A stretch of 48,000 bases of DNA from Phycisphaerales bacterium (GTDB taxonomy: Bacteria > Planctomycetota > Phycisphaerae > Phycisphaerales > UBA1924): positions 1-48,000 of the forward strand of contig JAJDDF010000004.1 in assembly GCA_029260455.1 (NCBI GenBank), in the 5' to 3' direction. The notes under the pieces are model-generated. The model saw only the letters and a list, made by a program, of their open reading frames with translations, searched no databases and was not told the DNA's origin. Within the stretch, counting starts at the first letter, position 1. Each line of letters starts with the position of its first letter. Of the stretch, positions 17,074 through 26,304 are shown piece by piece. The position numbers and the translations under genes are program-made.

Positions 17074-17568
17074 TCACGCACTCGTTGGTTCTGTATTTCC
17101 TGCATTCTCCGTGCTACTTCTGACAGTATCCGGATTGTTGATGCGAACAATATCCGGGTCGATGATCTCTTCAACTTGATCCAATGGCACACGTGCACCC
17201 GAACTGAGATTGAGTAACACCTTGTCATCGGTAATCAGTACTGAATCAACGAAGCCCGCTGAATCATTGAAAGATTCATCGAGCCCGGTAATAAATTGCC
17301 CGACCATCGTTGCAGATGCTGTCAACTCGTTGCGCTTCACAACAGATTCAAGTCGGTCTGCCAAGCCGAGATCACTTTGAATTGACCGGATGAGTGATAT
17401 TTGCTCGAGCATCGCCTTGGTGTCGTTGGGTGACAAGGGATCCTGTGATTGCAGCTCGGCAAAGATGATCTGCATGAATTGATCTGAATCAAGTGATGCA
17501 AATGGGTCCGGTATGTCGCGAGATACAGCGCTCGAAGCCGCAGAAACATTTGTAGAAATTGCTGACAT
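17074..17568 (-). CDS. flgD: Hook cap (scaffold) protein FlgD
   Basis: The 164 residues contain the FlgD N-terminal block SDQFMQIIFAELQSQDPLSP with NDTKAMLEQISLIRSIQSDL, which caps the growing hook, followed by ASATMVGQFITGLDES. The Ig-like/Tudor C-terminal part of the enterobacterial protein is missing, giving a compact FlgD of the Bacillus type. AAGGAG is 8 bases before the ATG, a strong signal. It lies 24 bases after fliK, the hook-length ruler, its usual partner. Confidence 0.92.
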   Translation of the reverse strand: MSAISTNVSAASSAVSRDIPDPFASLDSDQFMQIIFAELQSQDPLSPNDTKAMLEQISLIRSIQSDLGLADRLESVVKRNELTASATMVGQFITGLDESFNDSAGFVDSVLITDDKVLLNLSSGARVPLDQVEEIIDPDIVRINNPDTVRSSTENAGNTEPTSA

Positions 17569-17592
17569 TGTTATTTCTCCTTGAGTGCTTTT

Positions 17593-19176
17593 TTAGGCAA
17601 CCGCATTCAATCGAAGCATCAACTGTTCCACCGGTGCAAACGCTTCATCATCATCTTTATGCTGGAATTCTTCATCCCACTGCGTCTGTGTCTCGTCATC
17701 GCGCGCCGAACCTGAATGATCACGTTCATTGCGATCGTCATATGTCTCATGCCCATTGCCCTGAGCATGCTCTTCTTCGTGTGTTCGTTCGCGTGACTCA
17801 TGTGCTGTCTGCTGACTGGGCGGTGCCGGTTCGCTCGTGACCCGCGCAAGCTCTGGAACGATACGTGTGGACATTTCGTCGACTTTCAGGCCTCGCTGTT
17901 CAAGGCCAGCCCGAAGTGTTGCCATGTGCATCGAAAGTAATTCATGCGCACGCCCGCCACCTGTTTCCAGCTGCAACGCAACACGATTGCCATCAACATT
18001 CATATGGATGCGCATCGCACCAAGTGTTTCAGGCACAAGACGAATCGTTACCATGCCACCCGATTGACGAAGCGCAGCAGTGAGGCCACGCGATGCTGCA
18101 GCCTGAAACGCCTTTGCATCGGCTGCTTCCTGTGACATTTCCGTCGGCTGAGGCATTGGCCCCGTCAGTGTCTCTGCAAGTGGAACCTGCGACACGCGAC
18201 TTGATGTTGACGCAACAGGAACAACCTCATGCGATGTCTTGACACTGGCATCTGCGTGCTCTGTTCGCTGATGTACCGGTGTGGCTGGACGTTCATCTGA
18301 TTCGCCGTTGCGCGACTCGACCGTCAGTACGCTTTGTTGGGCGCTCTCCGATGCGCGCCCATCGTTGAGCACACTCTGCGTGAGAGGTGATTCACGTTTT
18401 TGGTTTTGTTCAGGCCGCGACTGCCGTTGATGATCTTGACTTGCTTGTTCGTGTGTTGTCGACTCACCTTGCTCAGATTGGCCTGGAATGTTTTGCGTCG
18501 CAATCGACTGACCTGTGCGCACAGGTGCAGTTGGCTCATGTGTCACTTGCGTAGGAGCTGATGTAGTTTTTTCAGTGTTCTGATCATGAGTTACTGATTT
18601 TTGAATGAGCGCAATACGCTGTTCAGTCGCAACACCAACGGGTTTCCCGCTTGCAATATGTGCTTGATCGGCAGCCGTGTTGTCAACCAAGAGTCCCACT
18701 GGCTGTTCAACAGAATCGGCGGTACCCCCTACAGGAATCGACTCATCTGTTTGCACAACACTTGGCGTTTTCGATTCTCTCGTCTGTCCTTCATCAACCG
18801 CAGTTGCTTGTTCCTGACTGCTTTCCGATTGACCTTCGGCGTAATCATTCCTCGATTCATTGGATTGATTCGCAGAACCAGAATCGATCCGACCGTCATC
18901 GTGCGATGAATTGCTCGCCGCTTCCGATGTGCCGCTGACAGGGTCTGGAGAAGATTCATTTTCTACTTGTACGGGCGATCGATCCTGCAAACTCTTTGAA
19001 AGTGCTCGCGCAGCATCTTCGTGTTGTTCATGCGCAGGTTCTGCCTGTTGTTCACGTAAATGCTGCGCAAAAACGGCACCCTCATGCGCACCAGCCGGCG
19101 CACCCTGCTGAGATTGCACAACAGCTGAGAGCGCATCCGATGCGGGCACAGTCGTTAGTGCAGCGAAATGAACCAT
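17593..19176 (-). CDS. fliK: Flagellar hook-length control protein FliK
   Basis: The 527-residue protein is a long Gln/Ser/Glu/Thr-rich ruler (about 20-370, low complexity) followed by the globular Flg_hook domain at about 370-450: GGMVTIRLVPETLGAMRIHM, then NRVALQLETGGGRAHELLS and LRAGLEQRGLKVDEMS. The domain interacts with FlhB to switch export. A charged tail rich in His, Glu and Asp follows (to 527), an unusual addition. The start ATG is 7 bases after the upstream gene's stop. Position between the MotE-like gene and flgD matches Bacillus. Confidence 0.9.
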   Translation of the reverse strand: MVHFAALTTVPASDALSAVVQSQQGAPAGAHEGAVFAQHLREQQAEPAHEQHEDAARALSKSLQDRSPVQVENESSPDPVSGTSEAASNSSHDDGRIDSGSANQSNESRNDYAEGQSESSQEQATAVDEGQTRESKTPSVVQTDESIPVGGTADSVEQPVGLLVDNTAADQAHIASGKPVGVATEQRIALIQKSVTHDQNTEKTTSAPTQVTHEPTAPVRTGQSIATQNIPGQSEQGESTTHEQASQDHQRQSRPEQNQKRESPLTQSVLNDGRASESAQQSVLTVESRNGESDERPATPVHQRTEHADASVKTSHEVVPVASTSSRVSQVPLAETLTGPMPQPTEMSQEAADAKAFQAAASRGLTAALRQSGGMVTIRLVPETLGAMRIHMNVDGNRVALQLETGGGRAHELLSMHMATLRAGLEQRGLKVDEMSTRIVPELARVTSEPAPPSQQTAHESRERTHEEEHAQGNGHETYDDRNERDHSGSARDDETQTQWDEEFQHKDDDEAFAPVEQLMLRLNAVA

Positions 19177-19182
19177 GCGCAG

Positions 19183-19878
19183 CTACTCCGACGCAGACCC
19201 ATCGACCACCGAGAGTCCATGCGTTCGGATGCCTTCAAGCAAATCCGCTGCCAGTGCAGAGTCCTTGCTCTGAAATGCTGAAAGGATCTTTGTTGCAGTA
19301 GCCGGTTTCATTGCATTGAGATAGGAAATGACCTGACGACGTTCACCTTGATCAAGCAACGATTGCAGCATTGAACGCACTGCATCAGATTTCATCGATT
19401 CATACAACTTGACCGTACGGGCGAATTGAGCCGCTCCTTCGAGCTCTTCAAGCTCCGTTCTATTTTTCTCAAAAGCATCCTTCATGATGATGAAATCTGT
19501 GCGCTCTTGCGCTAACGTCGCTCGTTCTTGCGCCAACGTGTCGCGCAAATCCTGCGTTTCACGCTGCAAGCGCTGATGATGCTCGCGTGTAAGCTCTTCA
19601 TACTCACGAATAATCGCTACTCGATCTTCGGCGGAGAGTGGAATGCGACCAACGCGACCTGTCTCTGCCATCAGTCGCTCTTCAGCGAGTTTCGCTGCTT
19701 CTTGAGCAGCCATGGCGTGCATTTCCTCAGCGACCGTTTTTCCGAACATCATGCGAACCGACTGAACGCGTTCATTGGAAATGCGATCACTCATCTTAAG
19801 CCAACCGGCAAATGCGGCGATGCCAATAAGATTTGCAATCGCAAGCGCTGCAATGATATTCCACAGGGTGCGCACCAT
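19183..19878 (-). CDS. MotE-like flagellar protein with MgtE N-terminal domain (YlxF type)
   Basis: The 231 residues contain a single N-terminal membrane helix (about 5-27, WNIIAALAIANLIGIAAFAG), a long charged coiled coil (about 75-150) and a C-terminal MgtE-N-type fold at about 155-225 (YESMKSDAVRSMLQSLL, VISYLNAMKPATATKILSAF). This architecture is that of YlxF in the Bacillus fla/che operon and of MotE in alphaproteobacteria, which acts as a chaperone for MotC. The exact role here is unknown. The ATG follows the fliJ stop by three bases. Confidence 0.82.
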   Translation of the reverse strand: MVRTLWNIIAALAIANLIGIAAFAGWLKMSDRISNERVQSVRMMFGKTVAEEMHAMAAQEAAKLAEERLMAETGRVGRIPLSAEDRVAIIREYEELTREHHQRLQRETQDLRDTLAQERATLAQERTDFIIMKDAFEKNRTELEELEGAAQFARTVKLYESMKSDAVRSMLQSLLDQGERRQVISYLNAMKPATATKILSAFQSKDSALAADLLEGIRTHGLSVVDGSASE

Positions 19879-19881
19879 GAT

Positions 19882-20346
19882 TCAAAATCCTTTCACACGA
19901 CGCGCTGCCCGCGACGTCCCCAGATCGTCCATCTCCAACTGTTCCTTGCGACGCTGATCTATCATCCACTCATCAAGTCGACGTTCACGAAGACGCTCAA
20001 GCGCCCGGCGCGCCACACTTGCACGAAGCAAACGCTCCCGCTGTTCTTTCGAACGCGCCTCAGCGCCCTCGAGTGAAACAGCAAGCTGACCTGCAACACC
20101 TTGCATGTGCATCGCAGCGTTCGCCTGCCAACGTGCAGCATTCAAATCAAGCGGTTCAGAACCGGCTTCAAGTAACACACGCGCATCCTGTTGAGCACGC
20201 TCGATATTCAGATTCATACGCTCAAGTGATTGACCAATTGCAACTCGCTCATTTTCCAACTCTCCAAATGCAACCTGTTCATCGCGCTCTGCGCGTTCAC
20301 GCAGATGCAACAAGGCCTGGAGTGGAAAACGAAATCGCGCCATCAT
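19882..20346 (-). CDS. fliJ: Flagellar export chaperone and stalk protein FliJ
   Basis: The 154 residues are almost entirely charged and predicted helical, starting (M)MARFRFPLQALLHLRERAER, the standard FliJ N-terminus. FliJ is the coiled-coil stalk that enters the FliI hexamer and contacts FlhA. Two adjacent ATG codons (20346 and 20343) are possible starts; the AGGAA box directly before them fits the second better. It lies 10 bases after fliI. Confidence 0.88.
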   Translation of the reverse strand: MMARFRFPLQALLHLRERAERDEQVAFGELENERVAIGQSLERMNLNIERAQQDARVLLEAGSEPLDLNAARWQANAAMHMQGVAGQLAVSLEGAEARSKEQRERLLRASVARRALERLRERRLDEWMIDQRRKEQLEMDDLGTSRAARRVKGF

Positions 20347-20356
20347 TTCCTACTCA

Positions 20357-21823
20357 CTATGCGGCCCGTGGGCTGCCTCCGCGGGTTTGTTGTTGAGATG
20401 AGCCTATAGAAGCTGCGTTTTGTAATCGTTCGATTCGCGCGGCCAGTTTGGTTTCAGCTTCGCGTGCAATCTCGATCATCGAAGCAACACTATCGCCATG
20501 CACAGTGCACGTTTCCGTATCCTGCTGCAACAACGCATCGATGCGCGGCTTGAGCGCAACCGCAATATCTGTTACCGGGTCCGCCCCTGCGGTGTATGCC
20601 CCAATCTGAATCAATTCTTCAACCGAACGGTACGCAGAGAGCAAGCGCACAATCATCCGGCGCGCGCGCTCATGAGCTTCGGTACTCACCGCGGCACCAA
20701 CACGCGACACCGAGTCCAATGGATCTATTGCCGGAAAATGCCCTTGTTGCGCAAGGCTGCGCGAGAGGATCAGATGCCCATCCAGAATACCTCGCACCGC
20801 ATCGGACACTGGCTCTGTCAAATCATCACCATCGACAAGCACCGCATAAAAACCCGTAATCGATCCTCCCGCAGCACCATCTGTCTGATCAACCACACCC
20901 GCGCGCTCGAGCAACTGAGGCAGTGCAGCAAAAACACTTGGTGTATAGCCTCGTGTCGCAGGTGGTTCGCCAACAGCAAGGCCGATTTGCCGCTGCGCAT
21001 GTGCGAACCGCGTGACAGAATCAATCATCAGAACAACGCGTTTGCCTTCTTCACGAAATCCTTCTGCAATCGCGCAGGCCGCATGCGCAGCGCGCACGCG
21101 CATGACCGGCGATTCATCACTTGTCGCCACCACAACGACAGATCGTGCCATCCCATCTTTGCCCAATGCGCCTTCGACAAATTCTCGAACCTCACGACCT
21201 CGCTCGCCGATCAACGCAATGACATTGATATCGGCCCTGCGAACATCTTGAGTTGCGCTCTCACCCGCACCGGTATTTCCTGCACCTGCGCCCCGAGCAA
21301 TCATGCCCAGCAACGTGCTCTTGCCCACACCGGGACCTGCAAAAATACCCACGCGCTGCCCACATCCAACCGGCGCGAGCAAATCAATACCTGAAACACC
21401 GGTCGCAATCGGTTCATGTATCGGCGGACGACGCATCGCACTGATCGGAACACCATGCAACGCACGCGGCTCGGCCCCGTCAATTGGTGAACCACCATCA
21501 ATCGGCTCGCCAAGACCATTCACCACACGTCCAAGCAGTTCTTCCCCCACATCAATCGTTGGCTGACTCTGAACGCTCTCCACTATGTCGCCCGCACAAA
21601 CACCACTACTGCCATCAAGCAACATCAACATGGCATTGCCCGAATCGAAACCCACAACCTCGGCCAATTTGTCGCCACTCCTGCATTTCACTTTCACGAG
21701 ACTGCCAACAACCACCGGCATCTCTTCTGCAAGAAGCGTAAGGCCGCGCAGTGCTCGAATGCGCCCGCGCACGCGCACAAGCTCTGCAACATCGATGCGC
21801 GCACAAGCCTGACGCAATAACAT
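20357..21823 (-). CDS. fliI: Flagellum-specific ATPase FliI
   Basis: The 488-residue F1-beta-like ATPase has a Walker A motif GPGVGKST at 163-170, ALIGERGREVREF at about 203-215, the VVVVATSDESP block, and Walker B-like RVVLMIDSVTRFAHAQRQIG. These are diagnostic of FliI. An Ala/Gly-rich insert of about 18 residues (near 178-196) lies between Walker A and ALIGERGRE, where other FliI proteins have only a few residues. It loads export substrates on FlhA with FliH and FliJ. Its ATG overlaps the fliH stop by one base (TAATG). Confidence 0.96.
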   Translation of the reverse strand: MLLRQACARIDVAELVRVRGRIRALRGLTLLAEEMPVVVGSLVKVKCRSGDKLAEVVGFDSGNAMLMLLDGSSGVCAGDIVESVQSQPTIDVGEELLGRVVNGLGEPIDGGSPIDGAEPRALHGVPISAMRRPPIHEPIATGVSGIDLLAPVGCGQRVGIFAGPGVGKSTLLGMIARGAGAGNTGAGESATQDVRRADINVIALIGERGREVREFVEGALGKDGMARSVVVVATSDESPVMRVRAAHAACAIAEGFREEGKRVVLMIDSVTRFAHAQRQIGLAVGEPPATRGYTPSVFAALPQLLERAGVVDQTDGAAGGSITGFYAVLVDGDDLTEPVSDAVRGILDGHLILSRSLAQQGHFPAIDPLDSVSRVGAAVSTEAHERARRMIVRLLSAYRSVEELIQIGAYTAGADPVTDIAVALKPRIDALLQQDTETCTVHGDSVASMIEIAREAETKLAARIERLQNAASIGSSQQQTRGGSPRAA

Positions 21824-22548
21824 TATTCTCTCTCCGGTTGCGCCGGTGACAATGGTGACAATGCCATGGTTTCAATCACACGATCAATCTGCCCATCAAC
21901 TGAAGCATCAATTTCACCCCCTCGCGTGCGCACAACGACAGAACCTCGGACGAGATCGCTCCGCCCGCGCACCTGCAATTCTGTTGACTCTGCTTGGCCG
22001 TCAATCAACCCGGGCAGCACCTTGTTGCACGCTTCAATATCTTCAGGATGAACTTCAATGACAATGCCAGTCGGTTCGAGCACAAGCAGGAGCACCTTCG
22101 AAAGCTGATCCTGTACGATTGATTCGTCCATCTCTACAACGCGATGAATAATGCGCCGAATAATATTTGCTGCAAGCGTTAGAAGTTCATGCTCTGCATT
22201 TTTTCTTGACTCCTTGCGCTCTTTTTCAAACATATCAAAAGCTTGCGCCCACGACTCCGAAAGTGATCCCATCGCGTTGCGCGTCTCTTCATACGCTTGG
22301 GCACGCCCCTCTTCACTTCCGGTGATGCGCCCTTCTTCAAGCCCGCGCGCAAGACCTTCTGCATGACCCTTTGCATCTGCCTCTGCAATCAGGCGCGCCC
22401 GTTCTGCCTTCCCGTCAGCGATAAGTTGATCAGCTTCCGCTTGCGCTTTGGCACGCAACGCATCACCCTGTCGCGCAAGATCGCCCAAGTCGAGCACAAT
22501 GGCATCGCGCACAAGCGATGTCGCCTGTGCATTTCTTACGAGCGCCAT
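21823..22548 (-). CDS. fliH: Flagellar assembly protein FliH
   Basis: The 241 residues form a FliH/type III HrpE-like protein. The N-terminal helix is rich in Ala and Glu and contains GHAEGLARGLEEGRITGSEE, with the glycine-spaced GxxxG repeats typical of FliH. The C-terminal FliH domain (about 110-225) has ANIIRRIIHRVVEMDESIV, with the NIIRRII block, and VVVRTRGGEIDASVDGQIDR. FliH regulates FliI and docks it to FliN. AGAAGG is 6 bases before the ATG. It lies 34 bases after fliG. Confidence 0.92.
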   Translation of the reverse strand: MALVRNAQATSLVRDAIVLDLGDLARQGDALRAKAQAEADQLIADGKAERARLIAEADAKGHAEGLARGLEEGRITGSEEGRAQAYEETRNAMGSLSESWAQAFDMFEKERKESRKNAEHELLTLAANIIRRIIHRVVEMDESIVQDQLSKVLLLVLEPTGIVIEVHPEDIEACNKVLPGLIDGQAESTELQVRGRSDLVRGSVVVRTRGGEIDASVDGQIDRVIETMALSPLSPAQPERE

Positions 22549-22582
22549 GGCGAACCTTCTTGTGTTGCGATTCTTGCAAACA

Positions 22583-23623
22583 TCAGACGATCAACTCTTC
22601 CTGACCGCCCCGGCCTGCGATGACAATATCACCGGATTCTTCAAGGCGACGCACAATGTCAACAATTCGCTGCTGCGCCTGCTCGACGTCCGCCACGCGC
22701 ACCGGTCCCATGTATTCCATGTCTTCGTTGATCAACGTTGAGGCGCGCTCGCTCATATTTCTGAATATCTTCTCCTTGAGATCTTCAGATGCCGTCTTCA
22801 ACGCAAGTGCCAGCTCGTCGTTATCCACTTCTCGCAGCACCGCCTGAATACCCTTGTCATCGACAAGCATCACATCCTCGAAGACAAACATAAGCCTGCG
22901 AATCTCTTCAACAAGATCGGGATCCTCTGCTTCAAGGCCTTCCATGATCGATTTCTCGGTCGCACGATCTGCGAGGTTGAGGATTTCGGCGACCGTCGGC
23001 ACGCCGCCCGCTTTTTCCATTGACTGCGTAAGCATCGCTGACAATCGGCTTTCCAGACCGCGTTCAACTTCGCGAATCACTTCTGGATTGGTCTGCTCCA
23101 TGTTTGCGATGCGCTTGATCACTTCAACTTGTTTCTGCATGGGCAAACCGACAAGAATTTCCGCCGCCTTGTGATGCGGCAGATGAGAAATGATCAGCGC
23201 AATCGTCTGCGGATGTTCATCTTGAATGAATGTCAGAAGATTTTCGCTCTCCGCTTTCTGCAAAAATGAAAATGGCGCGCGAGTCACCTGCGTCTGAATC
23301 TGCCCAATGATGCGCTCCGCCTGTTTGGGATCAAGCGCCTCCTTCAACAATCCCCGTGCATAATCAAGCCCGCCCTCTGTCGTATATGATTGCGCCAATG
23401 ACAGGTTGTAAAATTCGTCGAGCACCTGTTTCGTCAGATCATCGGGCACCCGGCCGATCGACGCCAGCTCGCGCGTCACTTCCTCTACCGTGCCGCCTTC
23501 CATATCCTTCAAGACTTTGGAAGCGATCGCAGGCTCAAGTGAAAGCAAAAGGATCGCCGCCTTTGTGACGCCGTCCAACGCGTCAACACTCCCTGGCAGT
23601 TTCTCTCCTGGCTTCCGCGCCAT
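22583..23623 (-). CDS. fliG: Flagellar motor switch protein FliG
   Basis: The 346-residue C-ring protein has all three domains. The N-terminal part begins with ALDGVTKAAILLLSLEPAIA and contacts FliF. The middle contains the EHPQTIALIISHLPHHKAAE motif (EHPQT and the armadillo-like repeats). The C-terminal torque domain has the charged helix with DDKGIQAVLREVDNDELALA, where Arg and Asp face MotA. Length is normal. AAAGGAG precedes the ATG by 5 bases. It lies 13 bases downstream of fliF. Confidence 0.97.
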   Translation of the reverse strand: MARKPGEKLPGSVDALDGVTKAAILLLSLEPAIASKVLKDMEGGTVEEVTRELASIGRVPDDLTKQVLDEFYNLSLAQSYTTEGGLDYARGLLKEALDPKQAERIIGQIQTQVTRAPFSFLQKAESENLLTFIQDEHPQTIALIISHLPHHKAAEILVGLPMQKQVEVIKRIANMEQTNPEVIREVERGLESRLSAMLTQSMEKAGGVPTVAEILNLADRATEKSIMEGLEAEDPDLVEEIRRLMFVFEDVMLVDDKGIQAVLREVDNDELALALKTASEDLKEKIFRNMSERASTLINEDMEYMGPVRVADVEQAQQRIVDIVRRLEESGDIVIAGRGGQEELIV

Positions 23624-23636
23624 TCATGCTCCTTTA

Positions 23637-25352
23637 TCAATCGCTGCCTGAGATCCATTGCGACAGCACCGTTGCCACTTGCTGTGAGTCTTCCCCGACC
23701 ATGTCATCAATCTGTTCCATGATCTTGCGGCTCTTGATCTCTTCATCGGTCAGTTCGACACCCGCAAGCACCGAATCCGCCTCCGCTGCCTCACCAATGA
23801 GATCAGAAACATCGTCAAGCGCAGGTGGAAGGCCGACCAGTTCCGCCGCCGACGGAAGCACCTCGCGCTTGTTGCCCTTCATCGCCGTCACCACCATCAG
23901 CGCAAGCGCCACAACCGCAAGCCCGCCGAGCCCGACCGTCTTCACCAACTGCTCAACTGCAAGAGGACCACTCGCAGGCAACCCAAGCATCCCCGCAGAT
24001 GACGCCCCGCCCCCACCGAACATCGACTCCGGCATCACCGGAATCATCGACACGCGCACCACACCCGGCGAACCACCCTCACGCACCGAGGTATCGATCA
24101 ACTCCAGAATTTCCTCTTGAATGCGCTGTGTCTCACTATCAATCATTGGTTCTAGGTCAGTATTCGATGGCCCGGCCTGCTCATCTTCAGCGCCCCCACC
24201 ATCGCCCTCGGTTGGTGCGCCCGCCTGCTGTTGCTTCCAGATCGCTACAAAATATGGCCGAGGAATATTGATCACTGCGCTGATGCGCGTTGCGTAGCCC
24301 TTCCCATCCTCAATCGTGCTCGTCTTATCACCAAACTTCGCATCGAAACTCGCAGCATCATTGGATTCTGATGTCGAATTGCCTGTCTGCCCCCCGCTTG
24401 CAATATCCATCCCGTTGTTCGATCTTGCTCCAGCTTCACCACCGCCCTGCACATTTTCCGAAGACGAACTCGTGCCCGTCTGGCTCGTCTGCACTCTCAC
24501 CGAGCCCTGATCCTCCGGCAGAATCTCCCGCGTGGTCGACACTTCACGCCGCGTATCAGCCTGCGTATGCACGGTTACAATCACGCCGGGGATATAGCGC
24601 AACATGTCAAGAAGTTGCACCTGCTTGTTGTTCTCGAGTTCAAGACGGTTCTGCTCATGCTGGCTCGTCGCAAGTGCCCCATTATTCTGCGCTCTGTGCT
24701 GACGATTGGTCACGCCATCAATCACCCGCACATTGCCTATCGTGAGCCCTGCCGTTGAAGATGACACCAGATGCGCCACCGCATCAATCGCTTCAGATGA
24801 AAGCCCGCCCGGTGCAAAAACAATGACCGACGCTGTCGGAGCGCGATCTGCAGCCCCAAGCCCGCGCTTCTGCGGTACATCCATGATGACCGTCGCCTTG
24901 GTAATGCCATTCATCATGGCAATCACCCGTGCCAGTTCGTTCTGGCGCGCTATGAGTTCAAGCTGACTATTTTGCTGGCTGTTGCGCGTCCACGACTGCT
25001 TGTCAACAAGCGTGTCGAACAGCAATCGCATATCACCCGGGGCCTTGCCCTCAGAGGCAAGCGCCGCGATGATCGACCGTTGCGAACCCGCAGGCACGAC
25101 CAGCTCACCATCGCGCACGCTGTACCCACCTTCGCCATAATTCACGCGCAGGTATTGCTCGATGCGGGTGCGTTCTTCCCCGGCAAGTCCCGGCACAAGC
25201 GGCACCATATTGGGCTTTGATGTGTATTGAGCCACGACAAACAATGTCATCGCCATGACGACGGCAAGTGAACCGATCAGCATCCGCTGACTGGTGTTGA
25301 GCTTCACCATCGCGGCACTGATAGTCTCAAGCGCTTTGCGCAACTGCCCCAT
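23637..25352 (-). CDS. fliF: Flagellar MS-ring protein FliF
   Basis: The 571 residues have a first membrane helix near 25-44 (LIGSLAVVMAMTLFVVAQY), the YscJ-like ring-building domains (NMVPLVPGLAGEERTRIEQY; ARQNELARVIAMMNGITKA) and the FliF C-terminal domain. The second membrane helix lies near 470-487 (GLGGLAVVALALMVVTAMK), and the FliG-binding tail is KIMEQIDDMVGEDSQQVATV. A Ser/Gly-rich loop (about 285-330) and an acidic loop (about 385-400) are longer than usual. ATG at 25352 has GGAGG 7 bases upstream; a TTG lies one codon earlier. A 197-base gap to fliE holds no gene. Confidence 0.96.
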   Translation of the reverse strand: MGQLRKALETISAAMVKLNTSQRMLIGSLAVVMAMTLFVVAQYTSKPNMVPLVPGLAGEERTRIEQYLRVNYGEGGYSVRDGELVVPAGSQRSIIAALASEGKAPGDMRLLFDTLVDKQSWTRNSQQNSQLELIARQNELARVIAMMNGITKATVIMDVPQKRGLGAADRAPTASVIVFAPGGLSSEAIDAVAHLVSSSTAGLTIGNVRVIDGVTNRQHRAQNNGALATSQHEQNRLELENNKQVQLLDMLRYIPGVIVTVHTQADTRREVSTTREILPEDQGSVRVQTSQTGTSSSSENVQGGGEAGARSNNGMDIASGGQTGNSTSESNDAASFDAKFGDKTSTIEDGKGYATRISAVINIPRPYFVAIWKQQQAGAPTEGDGGGAEDEQAGPSNTDLEPMIDSETQRIQEEILELIDTSVREGGSPGVVRVSMIPVMPESMFGGGGASSAGMLGLPASGPLAVEQLVKTVGLGGLAVVALALMVVTAMKGNKREVLPSAAELVGLPPALDDVSDLIGEAAEADSVLAGVELTDEEIKSRKIMEQIDDMVGEDSQQVATVLSQWISGSD

Positions 25353-25552
25353 CAAGTGGCCTCCGTGCCCCGAACCTTAGCGCTGCCCTCCTGGCGACGC
25401 TTCGAGACGCCGATCGCGCCGTCCCGATCATCAACTTTCGGTGGGGACTGCCCGTGAGCTTGAATGCCTGACCGGACTCAGGTGGTGTTGATGTACGCTC
25501 GCGCAGCTTCCGCCGGTTCACGCACTACTCGCGCACGCAATGCGCGGTAGTG

Positions 25553-25855
25553 CTACACGCGAAGTTGCTTCAATTCCTGATAGACATCAAGCACCTTGTT
25601 GCGCACCTGGAGCAACATGCGAAAAGCCGTGTCAGCCTTTTGCGTCGCCATCAACACACTCTCAAGATCATCGCGACGACCGCTCATCAGGTCTTCCGTC
25701 GCGCGGCTCGCATCCTGCTGAAGTTCATTCACCTTCGCAAGATTTTCCATCAGCATGTCTTTGAATGCACCATCATCAGCACCCTTGGCCTGCGATGCGC
25801 CAGACACAGGAGGCCTCATGTTGGAAGCGCCGATCAGGCCAACAGGATCTGTCAT
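25553..25855 (-). CDS. fliE: Flagellar hook-basal body protein FliE
   Basis: The 100-residue protein joins the MS ring to the rod. The C-terminal half carries the family block SVLMATQKADTAFRMLLQVR, followed by NKVLDVYQELKQLRV, which is typical of FliE. Length is normal (about 100). GGAGG lies 7 bases before the ATG, and flgC ends 20 bases upstream. flgB-flgC-fliE form a compact group. Confidence 0.94.
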   Translation of the reverse strand: MTDPVGLIGASNMRPPVSGASQAKGADDGAFKDMLMENLAKVNELQQDASRATEDLMSGRRDDLESVLMATQKADTAFRMLLQVRNKVLDVYQELKQLRV

Positions 25856-25875
25856 GATGTCGCCTCCTTCCTAAC

Positions 25876-26286
25876 TTAAGCCAAGATGCGCAGTGCTTGC
25901 GCGACCATAGCCTTGGTCGCCTCGGCTGCTGCCAAGTTTGCCTCATACGCACGCTGCGCGTCCATCGCGTTAATCGTCTCAGTCATCGGATCAATATTCG
26001 GATATGCAACATACCCATCACTATCCGCAAATGGCGAGCCGGGCTCATACCGCATGATCGGCGCGGCATCGTCAAGCTCAATCGACGAAACATGCACGCC
26101 CTGTGACCGAGCGCTGCCCGTTGCACTTGGATCACCCGCTGCAAGCACCGCAAACCGCCTTTGATACGGCACATTGTTGCCCCGAGCGTCCTGGATCGTG
26201 CCCTGATTGGCAAGATTTGCAATCGCGACTTCCATGCGCGTGCGCTGGGCAATCATGCCGCTTACTGAAACATCAAGGCTTCCCAT
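25876..26286 (-). CDS. flgC: Proximal rod protein FlgC
   Basis: The 136 residues begin MGSLDVSVSGMIAQRTRMEV, then AIANLANQGTI, the rod-protein ASGLxAxRxRMxxxxxNxAN motif. They end with the canonical NAMDAQRAYEANLAAAEATK and ALRILA. YVAYPNIDPMTETINAM is the usual FlgC mark. AAGGAAGG stands 7 bases before the ATG. It lies 18 bases after flgB. The length is normal. Confidence 0.96.
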   Translation of the reverse strand: MGSLDVSVSGMIAQRTRMEVAIANLANQGTIQDARGNNVPYQRRFAVLAAGDPSATGSARSQGVHVSSIELDDAAPIMRYEPGSPFADSDGYVAYPNIDPMTETINAMDAQRAYEANLAAAEATKAMVAQALRILA

Positions 26287-26304
26287 TCACTTGCCTTCCT
26301 TGCC

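Noticed and set aside
20498-21394. Plus-strand open frame opposite fliI
   Set aside because: The opposite strand encodes the unmistakable FliI ATPase; the shadow has His/Arg/Cys-rich non-protein-like composition.
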